DNA of 64,000 bases from Chelonobacter oris (GTDB lineage Bacteria; Pseudomonadota; Gammaproteobacteria; Enterobacterales; Pasteurellaceae), in contig NZ_JSUM01000006.1 in NCBI RefSeq assembly GCF_000772535.1, positions 1 through 64,000 on the forward strand, given 5' to 3'. Of the stretch, positions 47,524 through 57,456 are shown piece by piece. Both the position numbers and the translations under genes were made by a program. Each line of letters starts with the position of its first letter. The first letter of the stretch is position 1. Under the pieces are notes generated by a model. That model worked only from the letters and a program-made list of their open reading frames with translations. It had not been told where the DNA came from and ran no database searches.

Positions 47524-47800
47524 CTCAAATACCGAGATAATAATGTACAAGTGCTGTCTAATTATGGTTTATCGCCTGCGCAGGCCGTGAAACTGTTTTT
47601 CCATCAAATCGCTAAGACCGGTGCGGTACCATTATCTTTTGATTATGATAAGAAAATCCCAAATTATGAAAAAAGTGCTGTAACCATGCGAGCCATTGCA
47701 GTCGCAAGAAATGGCAAACTGGCTCAGATTGATGATTTTAATCATTTCCCCACTGAAATTGCTCAATGAAAAAATTGCGTTAACAAATCAATTTAAACGT
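47512..47800 (+). pseudogene. RelB/DinJ-type antitoxin with toxin stub
   Basis: The frame KALKYRDNNVQVLSNYGLSP leads into AQAVKLFFHQIAKTGAVPLS, typical of RelB/DinJ ribbon-helix-helix antitoxins, and ends at 47769 (HFPTEIAQ). The N-terminal DNA-binding strand and start codon are missing. The overlapping ATGA would start the partner toxin: one frameshift later it reads KIALTNQFKRDAL, the opening of a RelE/YafQ-type RNase, and then breaks off. A dead type II toxin-antitoxin pair. Confidence 0.6.
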
Positions 47801-48009
47801 GACGCTTTATGTGGGTGCCTAATATAATCGAAAAATAAAAAGTACAGGTTCTTTCCTGAAACATCATACAAAAATCGTATTGATGTTTCGCTGTTTACCT
47901 GCCTTTCCCAATGAACTCGAGCAGCTTGTAACGCATTTTCCAATTCCGCGTCGAACAAAAATCCGAATTTCGAGATGATCAAAGAATCGATTCGTCGGCG
48001 AGGATTAGA

Positions 48010-48154
48010 TCTTGACATCCTCCCCTGCCTAAGGCAGGGGATTCCTACTAGCGCCTATTGCAAGCAATAGGCTACTCTCGGTGGGTTCTACTGACTGCTA
48101 GTGCATGCAGTTCACTTCACAAGCGCGACGGGCAGGTCCTGCCCTGATACTTCA
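48010..48154 (-). ncRNA. Candidate omega-RNA scaffold region of the TnpB element
   Basis: Directly 3' of tnpB on the same strand come three stable hairpins (48130-48144, 48053-48072, 48022-48040) up to the element end. This is where IS605 elements encode the guide-RNA scaffold, with the guide read from the flanking DNA left of about 48010. Inferred from position and structure only. Confidence 0.4.
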
Positions 48155-48832
48155 TTATGCTTGGACAATCGCTCGTCCACACGCTAACACATTGATTGCA
48201 TCGACTACATCGGCGTTTTCCCTGTAGCGACATTCGACACACTCAAAATGAACCTGCGTTTGGCGGTTTTCCTTTGCGCTATGCCCACAACAAGGGCAAG
48301 TTCGGCTGGTGTTTTGTGGAGGAACAGCTGCCAAAAATCCGCCTAGCCATTGGGTTTTGTAGTCCAATTGACGTCGAAACTCAAACCAAGACTCGAGTAT
48401 CGATCGGTTTAAACCTGATTTTTGTTTCACGTTTTTACCCTGTGCTTCTACCGTACCTTTTGCTGATGCCGACATATTTTGTACCTGCAAATCTTCAACA
48501 TAGATTATGGCGTGTTTTTTGCTGATTTTACTTGAAGTTTGGTGCAAGAAATCTTTGCGACAGTTGGCAATTTTATGGTGCAATTTGGCAATTTTTGCCT
48601 TTAATTTCTGCCAATTTCGGCTAAATTTGGTTTTGTTTTTTTTCCATTGTGGAAGAAGATTGGCCATTTTAGTATAGCTAAATTTGTGGTCGTTATCTTG
48701 TTCGTACTGTTCATTTTGCCACGCTAATGCCTTATTAAAGACAAAACGAGAACAGCCGCAAAACCGCTTGATTTTACGGACTTGCTCGCCATTTGGCATT
48801 ATTTCAAATTTAAAGGCTTTGCGGATTAACAT
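48155..48832 (-). pseudogene. tnpB: TnpB, internally deleted and lacking the first RuvC aspartate
   Basis: 225 codons in one open frame against about 370-400 in full-length TnpB. The N-terminus RKAFKFEIMPNGEQVRKIKR and CGCSRFVFNKALAWQNEQYE is intact to WKKNKTKFS, then jumps to NWQKLKAKIAKLHHKIANCR. The missing centre normally holds the first catalytic Asp. Still present are the Glu of IIYVEDLQVQNMS, the zinc ribbon CPCCGH...CVEC and the last Asp region ADVVDAINVLACG. It cannot cut DNA. Because the frame survives, a residual RNA/DNA-binding role is conceivable but unlikely. Confidence 0.85.
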
Positions 48833-48878
48833 AGTCCAAACTAAAATACAAAAATTGTGTTTATTCTACACTTGGTCT

Positions 48879-49300
48879 ATGGGAAAAGAAATGGAAATTA
48901 GACGTGGAAGACACGTTGTTTTTAACTTACACGTTCATTTGGTTTTTGTAACTAAATATCGCAGAGATGTATTCACTAAAGCCATTTTGGACGATTTACG
49001 CTCAATTTTTGAAGCCGTATTTGCTGATTTTGAGTCCACACCGGTAGAGTTTGATGGTGAAGACGATCATGTTCATCTACTCGTTGAATACCCACCTAAA
49101 GTAGCAATATCTAATCTTGTGAATAGCTTAAGGGCGTTTCAAGTCGGCTAATACGTCGCAAAAATTACCCAAGCATACGCAAAAAATTATGGGGCAATCA
49201 GCTTTGGTCTCCGTCTTATTTTGCAGGTAGTTGTGGCGGTGCACCGATTTCGATTATTCGCCAATACATCGAGCAACAACAACCCCCACAGATTAGCTAG
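48879..49300 (+). pseudogene. tnpA: TnpA (Y1 HUH transposase), single frameshift
   Basis: About 140 codons. Start EIRRGRHVVFNLHVHLVFVT, HUH motif in DDHVHLLVEYPPKVAIS. After NSL the frame is lost and stops at 49151-49153. Restoring one A gives SLKGVSSRLIRR and continues to the catalytic tyrosine in ISIIRQYIEQQ, ending at 49300. Otherwise complete, so a single-base deletion has inactivated it. Confidence 0.88.
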
Positions 49301-49376
49301 GTTTGAAACGGCTTCGCCGTTTGAGCCTTATATCTCCGCCCTGAAGGACGGAGTTTTACGGCACGGGCTGATAAAA

Positions 49377-50837
49377 TTACAGTAATGGGCTGAACAAAAA
49401 GAATAGCCGTTCAAAAAAACGTTGATAAATCGGGCGGTTAATCCATTTTTCGATATCCATCAAATCGGATTGCTGTAAATATCCCTGCTGCAACGCTTCA
49501 ACTTCCTGTCCGAAACTCAAATCGTCTACAATCATGGTGACTTCAAAATTCAGCATGAAACTACGGGCGTCCATGTTGACCGTGCCGACCAACGCCAAGC
49601 GGGAATCGACCAGAATACTTTTGGTATGTAGCAAGCCGTGTTTAAAGCGATAAATTTTAACGCCGGCCTCCAGCAATTCGTCAAAGAAGGTACGGCTTGC
49701 CCATTCGACCAGCAACGAATCGTTTTTTTCCGGCAGAATCAACTGTACGTCGATACCGCGAATGGCGGCTGTCGCAAGGGAAGACGCAATGGTGGCGCTG
49801 GGTACAAAATACGGTGAAGTAATAGTAATACTACGGCGGGCGCTGCTGATCACCAATAAGAGGGACTGAATCATCATATCTTCCGAAAATCCTGGGCCGG
49901 ACGGTAAAATCTGTACCCCGTGCGAATCGTCCGGTTTATGCTGTAAAATAGGGCATTGCGGCAGCAGGGCAACCTCTTCTTCGGTTTCCATTTGCCAATC
50001 CATACTGTGTATTCCGCGTAAAATAAGCGATACCGGGCCTTCAATCCGCACCATGATATCAATCCACTGGCCGACACGAGCGTTTTGTTTGAAATAGCGC
50101 GGATCGACCATGTTCATGCTGCCGGTATAGGCGACCTGATCATCAATAATCACAATTTTGCGGTGTTGGCGCAGATCGATGCGGCGAAAAAACATTCGGA
50201 AAAGATTGGCGTGCAGAGCCTCTTCAATACGAATGCCGTGCTCACGCATATAGCGGTAATTTTTGCCGCCGAGAAATTTTTTACTGCCGACCGAATCAAG
50301 CAAGATCTGGACTTTGACACCGCGCTTGGCTGCCTGAATCAGTGCCGTCATCACATCATTGACCAACCCGCCGTCAAACCAGATGTAAAATGTCATGTCA
50401 ATTGTGTGCTGCGCCCGCTCAATATCACGAATCATTGCGCTGATAATACGCTGCGGCGTATCCAAAATATGCAGTTCGTTGCCTAACACGCAGGGAATGC
50501 CGATCCGATGTCGACTGAGGGCAAAGAGCGGTTTAAACCGTAAATTCTGATTGCTCAAGGTGAGATTGGAACACTGATCAAAACTACTGAACCATTCTTT
50601 ATACAAAGGGGTTAGTTTTTTAAACGATTCGGCACGGCGGCGACCCAGTTTGATTTCCCCCAACACCAGATAGGCGATGATCCCGAACAGCGGAATGATA
50701 TAAATAACCAAAAGCCATGCCAGCGTGATCGACACCGCTTGTTTTTTAAAGGCGAGACGTGCCGTAATGCCGACACTGAAAATCCAGATTAAAGGCGGCA
50801 TCAGATAGCCGATAATTTGCGAAAGTTCTGTATTCAT
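49377..50837 (-). CDS. clsA: Cardiolipin synthase A
   Basis: Phospholipase D family enzyme joining two phosphatidylglycerols to cardiolipin in the inner membrane. 486 residues. Two N-terminal membrane spans (about 8-28 and 38-60), then two HKD motifs: LRQHRKIVIIDDQVAYTGSM near 222 and LLHTKSILVDSRLALVGTVN near 400. Full length and intact, with its own transcript. It is divergent from the pseudouridine synthase gene, 38 bp apart. Confidence 0.95.
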   Translation of the reverse strand: MNTELSQIIGYLMPPLIWIFSVGITARLAFKKQAVSITLAWLLVIYIIPLFGIIAYLVLGEIKLGRRRAESFKKLTPLYKEWFSSFDQCSNLTLSNQNLRFKPLFALSRHRIGIPCVLGNELHILDTPQRIISAMIRDIERAQHTIDMTFYIWFDGGLVNDVMTALIQAAKRGVKVQILLDSVGSKKFLGGKNYRYMREHGIRIEEALHANLFRMFFRRIDLRQHRKIVIIDDQVAYTGSMNMVDPRYFKQNARVGQWIDIMVRIEGPVSLILRGIHSMDWQMETEEEVALLPQCPILQHKPDDSHGVQILPSGPGFSEDMMIQSLLLVISSARRSITITSPYFVPSATIASSLATAAIRGIDVQLILPEKNDSLLVEWASRTFFDELLEAGVKIYRFKHGLLHTKSILVDSRLALVGTVNMDARSFMLNFEVTMIVDDLSFGQEVEALQQGYLQQSDLMDIEKWINRPIYQRFFERLFFLFSPLL

Positions 50838-50875
50838 ACTATGCTTATTATTATTTCAATTTCTCTATTCATATA

Positions 50876-51556
50876 ATGCAAACAACAAAAATCGCCATCG
50901 TGTATCAACATTCGGATTTTATCGTGATCGATAAACCCATCGGAATCAGTGTCCATAAAGATCAACAGCAGTCCGGATTGCCCGATTTGGTTGCAGAGCA
51001 GTTGGGCTGTCCGTCGTTATGGTTGGTACACCGTCTGGACAAAATCACCTCAGGATTACTGATCTTGGCGCGAAATGCGCAGGCGGCTGCCGAATTTTCA
51101 CAGCTATTTGCGGAGCAGCGGATCGAAAAACATTATATCGCCCTTTCCGTACGGAAACCAAAGAAAAAACAGGGCGTAATTATCGGAGATATGCAAAAGA
51201 GCCGTAACGGCAGTTGGAAATTATGCCGCACGCGTGATAATCCTGCGATTACCCGTTTTACCAGTTTCGGCTGTCAACAGGGCGTTCGATTGTTTCACTT
51301 GATGCCGAAAAGCGGCAAAACCCACCAAATTCGCGTGGCGTTAAAAAGTATCGGCAGCCCTATTTTAGGCGATCAGCGCTATGGGGATCAAACCGCACTT
51401 GACCGCACTTATCTCCATGCTTACGCCCTTCGGTTTTGCTATCGGGGCGAAACGGTGTTTCTCAAACGGTTGCCGCAGCAAGGCGAGTATTTCTTACAGC
51501 CGTCAGTTCGGCAACAAATCGAGCAACTGGACATCAACAGTAAATTTAGTGGATAA
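50876..51556 (+). CDS. RluA-family RNA pseudouridine synthase
   Basis: Isomerises uridine to pseudouridine in rRNA or tRNA. 226 residues. Catalytic Asp in LVHRLDKITSGLLILARN near 58, VIDKPIGISVHKD near 21 and HQIRVALKSIGSPILGDQRY near 155. No N-terminal S4 domain. It resembles the uncharacterised H. influenzae type (HI_0042-like) more than RluA/C/D. The target base is unknown. Two uptake signals lie side by side near 51403-51420. Confidence 0.88.
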   Translation: MQTTKIAIVYQHSDFIVIDKPIGISVHKDQQQSGLPDLVAEQLGCPSLWLVHRLDKITSGLLILARNAQAAAEFSQLFAEQRIEKHYIALSVRKPKKKQGVIIGDMQKSRNGSWKLCRTRDNPAITRFTSFGCQQGVRLFHLMPKSGKTHQIRVALKSIGSPILGDQRYGDQTALDRTYLHAYALRFCYRGETVFLKRLPQQGEYFLQPSVRQQIEQLDINSKFSG

Positions 51557-51595
51557 TACCCCGATTTTAGTTTAGTTTTGAAAAGGGCTTAAATT

Positions 51596-52438
51596 ATGCG
51601 TTGGCAAGGGCGTAGAGAAAGCAATAATGTAGAAGATCGCCGCGGTTCAAGCAGCGGCGGTTTTGGCGGCAAGGGCGGCGGCATTGTCGGTCTATTGATT
51701 CTGTTGGTCGGCGCCTATTTCGGTGTCGATTTATCCGGACTGGTCAATACCGGCGGATTAACGTCGAGCGGGCAGCAGTATCAAAGCAGCTTGAGCGAAC
51801 AGGAAGAACAGCAGCTCAATTCTTTTTCACGGGTTGTGCTGGCGGATACCGAAGTCGCTTGGGATCAATATTTTGCCAAGAGCGGTCAGCGGTATGTCGC
51901 ACCGACGATGGTGCTGTATAATTATGCGACACAAACTTCATGCGGCATGGGACAGGCGGCGATGGGGCCGTTTTACTGTCCTAATGATCAGCGGGTTTAT
52001 CTGGATCTCTCGTTTTATAAAGACATGAGCAATAAACTACGCGCATCGGGCGATGCCGCATTTGCCTATGTCATTGCGCATGAAGTCGGACACCACGTAC
52101 AAAATTTATTGGGTATTTTGCCAAAAGTACAGCAGGCACAACAGCACAGCAGCAGTCGGGCGGCGGCAAATGAGTTATCGGTCAAGCTTGAATTACAAGC
52201 GGATTGTTTTGCCGGGATTTGGGGTTACTATGCCGATAAAAACGGAATTCTAGAATCCGGCGATCTGGAGGAGGCTTTTAATGCCGCCGAAGCCGTCGGT
52301 GATGACCGCTTGCAGAAACAGAGTCAAGGTTATGTCGTGCCGGACAGTTTCACGCACGGCACATCGGCACAGCGTTTGGCATGGTTCAAACGCGGCTTAC
52401 AAAGCGGCGATATAAAGCAGTGTAATCCGTTTGGTTAA
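51596..52438 (+). CDS. ypfJ: YpfJ-family putative neutral zinc metallopeptidase
   Basis: 280 residues. A Gly/Ser/Arg-rich N-terminus, one membrane span (about 30-50, [16 protein letters not shown]), then an exported domain with the zinc motif [13 protein letters not shown] near 161 and the downstream [16 protein letters not shown] glutamate. C-terminal [20 protein letters not shown]. Probably a membrane-anchored periplasmic protein; no substrate is known for the family. A terminator follows. Confidence 0.93.
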   Translation: MRWQGRRESNNVEDRRGSSSGGFGGKGGGIVGLLILLVGAYFGVDLSGLVNTGGLTSSGQQYQSSLSEQEEQQLNSFSRVVLADTEVAWDQYFAKSGQRYVAPTMVLYNYATQTSCGMGQAAMGPFYCPNDQRVYLDLSFYKDMSNKLRASGDAAFAYVIAHEVGHHVQNLLGILPKVQQAQQHSSSRAAANELSVKLELQADCFAGIWGYYADKNGILESGDLEEAFNAAEAVGDDRLQKQSQGYVVPDSFTHGTSAQRLAWFKRGLQSGDIKQCNPFG

Positions 52439-52448
52439 ATCGATTGGC

Positions 52449-52470
52449 AAGGCGCAAGGATTGCGCCTTT
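52449..52470 (+). terminator. Terminator after ypfJ
   Basis: AAGGCGCAA, GGA, TTGCGCCTT then TTG: a 9-bp stem, ten bases past the stop. Confidence 0.85.
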
Positions 52471-52570
52471 TGTTTGCGCGCTATTTTTTTATGTCGGTTT
52501 AAATAATTCTTTTTTTGCGATAAAATGGGAAAACTTTTGCCGTGAAGTCTTTCGTGATTAAGGCACTTCG

Positions 52571-53128
52571 ATGAAATTTAATATACCCACATTCTTGACG
52601 CTGTTTCGGGTCATACTGATTCCGTTTTTTATTGCGTGTTTCTATCTTCCGTTCAAATGGGCGCCGTTTTTAACGGCATTACTCTTTTTCATTGCTGCGG
52701 TTACAGACTGGTTTGACGGTTTTCTTGCCAGAAGATGGAACCAGACCACCCCTTTCGGCGCCTTTCTTGATCCAGTCGCCGATAAAGTAATGGTCGCTGC
52801 GGCATTGGTGTTGGTGGTGCAGTATTACCATAATTTTTGGATTACGATTCCGGCAATCGTGATGATCTCAAGGGAAATCATCATTTCGGCACTGCGCGAA
52901 TGGATGGCTGAAATCGGTGATCGCAACAAGGTTGCGGTTTCATGGTGGGGAAAATTCAAAACAACCGCACAAATGATTTCACTTATCGGCTTATTATGGC
53001 GTTATAACCCGTTAATGGAACAAATTGCAATCGTAGCCTTGTATATCGCCGCCGTACTGACGGTTTGGTCGATGCTGCAATATCTAAATGCCGCCAAAGG
53101 CAGCCTGTTGGACGACGTCAATCCTTAA
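52571..53128 (+). CDS. pgsA: CDP-diacylglycerol--glycerol-3-phosphate 3-phosphatidyltransferase
   Basis: First committed step to phosphatidylglycerol, in the inner membrane. 185 residues with about five spans. The CDP-alcohol phosphotransferase motif is complete: [12 protein letters not shown] followed by [12 protein letters not shown] near 56-80. N-terminal [19 protein letters not shown] matches the family. Lies upstream of the second tRNA cluster; no operon partner. Confidence 0.97.
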   Translation: MKFNIPTFLTLFRVILIPFFIACFYLPFKWAPFLTALLFFIAAVTDWFDGFLARRWNQTTPFGAFLDPVADKVMVAAALVLVVQYYHNFWITIPAIVMISREIIISALREWMAEIGDRNKVAVSWWGKFKTTAQMISLIGLLWRYNPLMEQIAIVALYIAAVLTVWSMLQYLNAAKGSLLDDVNP

Positions 53129-53182
53129 CCACTGAAAATGTGCTGTTTTTTAAGCAGTTGAGATAAAAAGCCATAATTTTGT

Positions 53183-53210
53183 TTGACTAAAAATTTCAAT
53201 TCAGTAAAAT
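53183..53210 (+). promoter_or_regulatory. Promoter of the second tRNA cluster
   Basis: TTGACT (53183-53188), 16 bases, TAAAAT (53205-53210), 33 bases before tRNA-Gly. An uptake signal sits between the -10 and the tRNA. Confidence 0.75.
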
Positions 53211-53243
53211 GCACCGCACTTGATTCAGTTAATGAATCCGAAT

Positions 53244-53319
<76 letters not shown>

Positions 53320-53323
53320 AATT

Positions 53324-53410
53324 GCCCGAGTGGTGAAATCGGTAGACACAAGGGATTTAAAATCCCTCGGCTTTCGGGCTGTGGCGGTTCAAGTCCGCCC
53401 TCGGGCACCA
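53324..53410 (+). tRNA. tRNA-Leu (anticodon TAA), second copy
   Basis: Same 87-base sequence as 36965-37051. Only AATT separates it from tRNA-Gly; the tRNA-Cys of the first cluster is absent. Accessory uronate genes begin beyond it. Confidence 0.97.
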
Positions 53411-53676
53411 TTTAAAATATAAAGAATTCAATAAGATAGCCGCTTAATGCGGCTTTTTTTATTTCTAAAGTTTAATCTCATACATCATAATTTCAGATGA
53501 CGATGCTCCATCTCTTATCATTTATAACAATCCAGCCCTCCCTCCTCGCAAAAAAACAAAATAGCATTTCATAAAAAAAATAGATCATCATCACAATTTA
53601 TAAAAAAATGAATCAAAATTAGTTGTAGATTCTATTATGATTAACTTAAAATCAAATCTGACTTAAGGAGCAAACT
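53411..53676. other. Upstream region of the kduI-TRAP operon
   Basis: 266 bp, AT-rich after 53450, with GC-poor runs and no gene. A short hairpin GCCGCTTAATGCGGC then TTTTTTT (about 53440-53460) ends the tRNA transcript. No clear KdgR palindrome was recognised. Confidence 0.5.
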
Positions 53677-54515
53677 ATGAAAATTTATCACAATACCCAT
53701 CCTACTGATGCTAAACAATATGACACCTTGCGTTTACGAAAAGAATATTTACAAGAGAAATTATTTAATGATTCAACGATTACGATGCTATATAGCATAT
53801 AGATCGCATCGTTGCAATTGGAATATGCCCTATTAAAACATCGCTCAAATTAGATGACTTTGTTGATAAAAAAGCTTTGGAACAGATTTACTTCTTACAG
53901 CGAAGAGAGCTTGGTATTATCAATTTGGGCGGAGAAGCTGAAATAAAATGCAAAGAAGAGAAATTTATCTTAGATAATCTCGATGCCCTATATTTAGGAA
54001 AAGAAACTGAAGATATCGAATTTATTTCTCTAAACCCAAATAATCCGGCTGTACTTTATGGACTTAGTACACCAGCACATCATTCATATCCAACCAAATT
54101 AATTAAACAAACTGATTCAAAAAAATTAATATTAGGAACGCCAGAAAATGCAAACATGAGAACTATTAACCAGTATTTACATCCTGATATAATTAAAACT
54201 TGTCAATTATGTATGGGGGTAACCCACTTGGAGCCTGGCAGCGTATGGAACACTATGCCAGCTCACACACATACGCGAAGAATGGAAGTATATCTTTATT
54301 TTAACATTAAACCTTCGCAAGTTGTTTTCCATTTCATGGGAGAAGCACATGAAACACGCCATATCATCATACGAAATAAACAACTTATTTTCTCACCCAG
54401 TTGGTCTATCCATTCTGGCTGTGGAACCGAAAATTACAGCTTTGTTTGGGGAATGGCCGGTGAAAATCAAACATTTGACGACATGGATTTTATTGATATT
54501 AATCAATTATCTTAA
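53677..54515 (+). pseudogene. kduI: 5-dehydro-4-deoxy-D-glucuronate isomerase, frameshifted
   Basis: KduI isomerises the keto-uronate released from unsaturated oligouronides (pectin, or glycosaminoglycans). The ATG at 53677 follows AAGGAG. The first frame reads MKIYHNTHPTDAKQYDTLRL to TMLYSI and stops at 53803. Relatives have YSHIDRI here, so one base (the C of CAT) is missing near 53796. The rest is intact: FLQRRELGIINLGGEAEI, NTMPAHTHTRRMEVYLYFN (metal-site His), FSPSWSIHSGCGTENYSFVW and FDDMDFIDIN. First of four damaged genes in an operon. Confidence 0.9.
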
Positions 54516-54540
54516 CTAGAATTTTTTAGGAGACATAATT

Positions 54541-55531
54541 ATGTTTAAAAATAGATTATTAAAATCTGTATCCCTAATCTCTATCATTAGTGGATTATTA
54601 AATATATCGCTATGCAGCGAATGCAACAACTGAATTAAAAGTAGCATTCAACCAATCAGATAAACACCCTCAATATCAGGCATTGCAATATTTAAGTCAG
54701 CAATTATATGAAAAAACCGAAGGTCGCTATCAACTTAATATATATCCAAATGAATTACTAGGTGATCAACGCGCATCATTAGAATTAGTACAGAATGGTG
54801 CAATCCAAATGGCAATAGTAGCGAATCCATTAGTTGAAAATTATGATAATACTTTTGCTATATTAGGATTACCCTATGTTTACACCAGTTCAGAGCATCA
54901 AGAAAAAGTTTTTACTTCCAGTATATTAGACAATTTATTTATTTCTACAAATAAGTTTGGTTTTGAAGTTTTAGCTGCCTATACAGCAGGAGCCAGAAGC
55001 ATATACACTAAAAATTCGCCAGTATTAACAATGTCTGATCTTAAAGGAAAAAAAATCAGAGTACTACAATCTGATACTATGATTAAAACACTGAATTGTA
55101 TGGGAGGTACCGGTGTTCCAATGAATCAAGGAGAAGTTTATACTGCCATCCAACAAGGTGTGCTTGATGGGGCTGAAAATAATGAAATAACCTATACTGA
55201 TTTAAAACAGTATGAAGCTGCTCCTTATTTCTCTAGAACAAAACATTTAATGGTTGCAGATCTATTAGTTGTAAGCAGTCATTTCTTATCTTCTATGTCT
55301 GACACAGATCAAGATATTTTAAAAAAGTTAGCGAAAGATAGCATATCTAAAGAATTCTCAATATGGAATTTACAAATTCAAGCAGCAGAAAATAGTGCTA
55401 TAGAAAAAGGAGCTTCATTTGTTAATGTCGACATTCTTCCATTTCAAGAAAGCTGCAAAAACTTACAAAATGAGCTAATAAGAACCCCAGAACAAAAAGC
55501 ATTATATGAAAAAATAATTTCATTCAAATAA
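54541..55531 (+). pseudogene. dctP: TRAP transporter substrate-binding protein, frameshift in signal peptide
   Basis: DctP-type periplasmic receptor, likely for an unsaturated or keto uronate given its neighbours. The frame from 54541 (MFKNRLLKSVSLISIISGLL) stops at 54630. Two bases later in frame, ANATTELKVAFNQSDKHPQY continues to 55531 with the DctP features DLKGKKIRVLQSDTMI and GEVYTAIQQGVLDGAENN. A two-base loss near 54612 at the signal-peptide end explains it. Without the signal peptide the rest would stay in the cytoplasm. Confidence 0.88.
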
Positions 55532-55538
55532 ACAAGTT

Positions 55539-55570
55539 AAGGAGGCTAATCATAGCCTAGCCTCCTTTTT
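55539..55570 (+). terminator. Hairpin between dctP and dctQ
   Basis: AAGGAGGCTA, nine-base loop, TAGCCTCCTT then TTT: a 10-bp stem. Likely partial terminator setting receptor above membrane subunits, like the hairpin at 61241-61271. Confidence 0.75.
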
Positions 55571-55584
55571 ATAAAGGATTTTAT

Positions 55585-56077
55585 ATGTTTAATAAAATTT
55601 TTAACATCATCAAAAGGCTGAAAATAATAATAGACAAAATCATTTCTATAGCATGTATATTTATTATTAGCACTATGACACTATTAGTTTCTTATCAAGT
55701 CATCGCTAGGTATATTTTCAATAACCCAAGTGCCATAAGTGAAGTTTTATCTAGATATTTCTTTATTTGGTTAGTTTTATTCGGTAGTGCCTATGTATTC
55801 GGTTTAAGAGAACATATGCTAATTTCTTTCATAAAAGACAAATTCCCACCAAAAACAAAGATAATTTCTGATATGTTATCAGAGCTTGCTGTTGCTGTTT
55901 TTGCATTAGCTATAATGATTCTTGGAGGTTATAGTGCAAGTGTTCGCCAAATGTGGCAATTAGATTCGGCACTACAAATACCAATTGGGGTAATATACTC
56001 AGTTATCCCTATAAGCGGCGGATTAATTTTATTTTATTCATAATGAATTAAAATTATATAACGATTTTAAAAAAACA
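55585..56077 (+). pseudogene. dctQ: TRAP transporter small permease, C-terminal frameshift
   Basis: Four-span DctQ subunit. The frame from 55585 (MFNKIFNIIKRLKIIIDKII, VSYQVIARYIFNNPSAISEV, FIWLVLFGSAYVFG) stops at 56043 after LILFYS. One frame over, HNELKLYNDFKKTS continues to a stop near 56077, the usual C-terminal tail. Only about 13 residues are changed, so some function may remain, but partner genes are broken too. Confidence 0.75.
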
Positions 56078-56100
56078 TCATAAAATTCAGAGGATTAATT

Positions 56101-57409
56101 ATGGATTTAGCTACAACAGCAGGGTTAATTATGTTCCTAGGGACTGTTTTTTTTCTTCTTATCGGTACTCCAATAAGTATTAGCGTTGGAATATCATCTT
56201 TTGCTGCAATGTTGTTTATACTTCCTTTTCAGGGGACAATAGTGACATCAGCTCAAAGAATTTTTGTCGGTCTTGACTCATTTGCCTTGCTAGCAATTCC
56301 ATTTTTTATACTTGCTGGTAATATTATGAATAAAGGTGGGATTGCTATTAGATTAATTAATTTTTCTAAAATTATTAGTGGTTTTTTTCCCGGTTATTTG
56401 GCCCAAACAAATGTTGTATCTAATATGCTATTCGGTTCCATAAGTGGCTCCGGAGTTGCATCTGCCGCAGCCATTGGTGGAATAATGTCCCCTATTCAAA
56501 AGCAAGAAGGATATGAGCCTAAATATAGTGCTGCAGTTAATATTGCATCCGCCCCCACAGGTATGATAATTCCACCAAGCAATACATTAATTGTTTATGC
56601 CACTATTGCAGGTAGCGTTTCAGTATCAGCACTATTTATGGCAGGCTATTTACCAGGGATTCTTTGGGGATTAGGAGTAATGCTAGTTGCTGGCTGGATG
56701 GCAAAAAAACAAGGTTACATTACAAAGCACTATATGAACTTTACTGATTGCATAAAAGTAACATTAGAAGCCATTCCCAGTCTTTCTTTAATTTTTATTG
56801 TTATCGGTGGTATTTTGGGTGGAATATTTACTGCTACAGGAGCTTCTGCTATCGCAGTCATGTATTCTTTATTTCTCAGTTTATATTATCGAAATCTAAA
56901 TCTAGATGAATTATCTAATATTTTGTTAGACACTGCAAAAATGACTGCCATTGTTATTCTTATGCTTGCTACATCATCAATCATGTCGTGGGTTATGGCT
57001 TTTACGCAAATACCAGGAGTGATTGCTAATATTTTATTATCTATCACGGATAATCCTGTATTGATCTTATTAAATTATTAATATTATTTTACTAATAATT
57101 GGTACATTTATGGATCCTACCCCGGCAGTATTAATATTCACTCCTATATTCTTACCAATCTGTACCGGTTTAGGAATGAGTCCAATTCAATTTGGCATAA
57201 TATTAATATTTAATTTATCACTAGGAACAATAACACCACCTGTTGGTCCAATATTATTCACAGGCTGCAAGGTAAATAACATTGCTATTGAACAAGTTAT
57301 TAAAACATTACTACCGTTCTTTTTAGTTATTTTTCTCGTGTTAATGCTAGTTACCTATATACCTGAAATTTCAATGGCAATACCTGAAATGATGGGATTT
57401 ATTAAATGA
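56101..57409 (+). pseudogene. dctM: TRAP transporter large permease, frameshifted
   Basis: DctM is the ion-coupled channel subunit. The frame from 56101 runs 326 residues (FVGLDSFALLAIPFFILAGN, SGSGVASAAAIGGIMSPIQK, ASAPTGMIIPPSNTLIVYAT) to a stop at 57081. The next frame supplies INIILLIIGTFMDPTPAVLI through ITPPVGPILFTGCKVNNIAI to 57409. A one-base loss near 57070 in an AT-rich run splits the protein about 100 residues from the end. Confidence 0.88.
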
Positions 57410-57456
57410 CATTTCTCATTTAAAGAATAGGAGAGGTTTTCCTCTCCTGTTAGATA

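Larger units (their letters stand above)
48010..49365. mobile_element. IS200/IS605-family element, defective
   Basis: Divergent tnpB (minus) and tnpA (plus) with subterminal hairpins instead of inverted repeats. Left: CCCCTGCC TAA GGCAGGGG at 48022-48040, GCCTATTG CAAG CAATAGGC at 48053-48072 and GGGCAGG T CCTGCCC at 48130-48144. Right: AAACGGC TTC GCCGTTT at 49306-49322 and CTCCGCCCTGAAGGACGGAG at 49334-49353. Both genes are damaged. Exact ends are approximate. Confidence 0.8.

Noticed and set aside
47788-48018. Minus-strand open frame of 76 codons left of the IS605 element
   Set aside because: Looks partly protein-like (LYDVSGKNLYFLFFDYIR) but has no ribosome site, abuts the element end and overlaps the toxin stub; kept only as a possible remnant.
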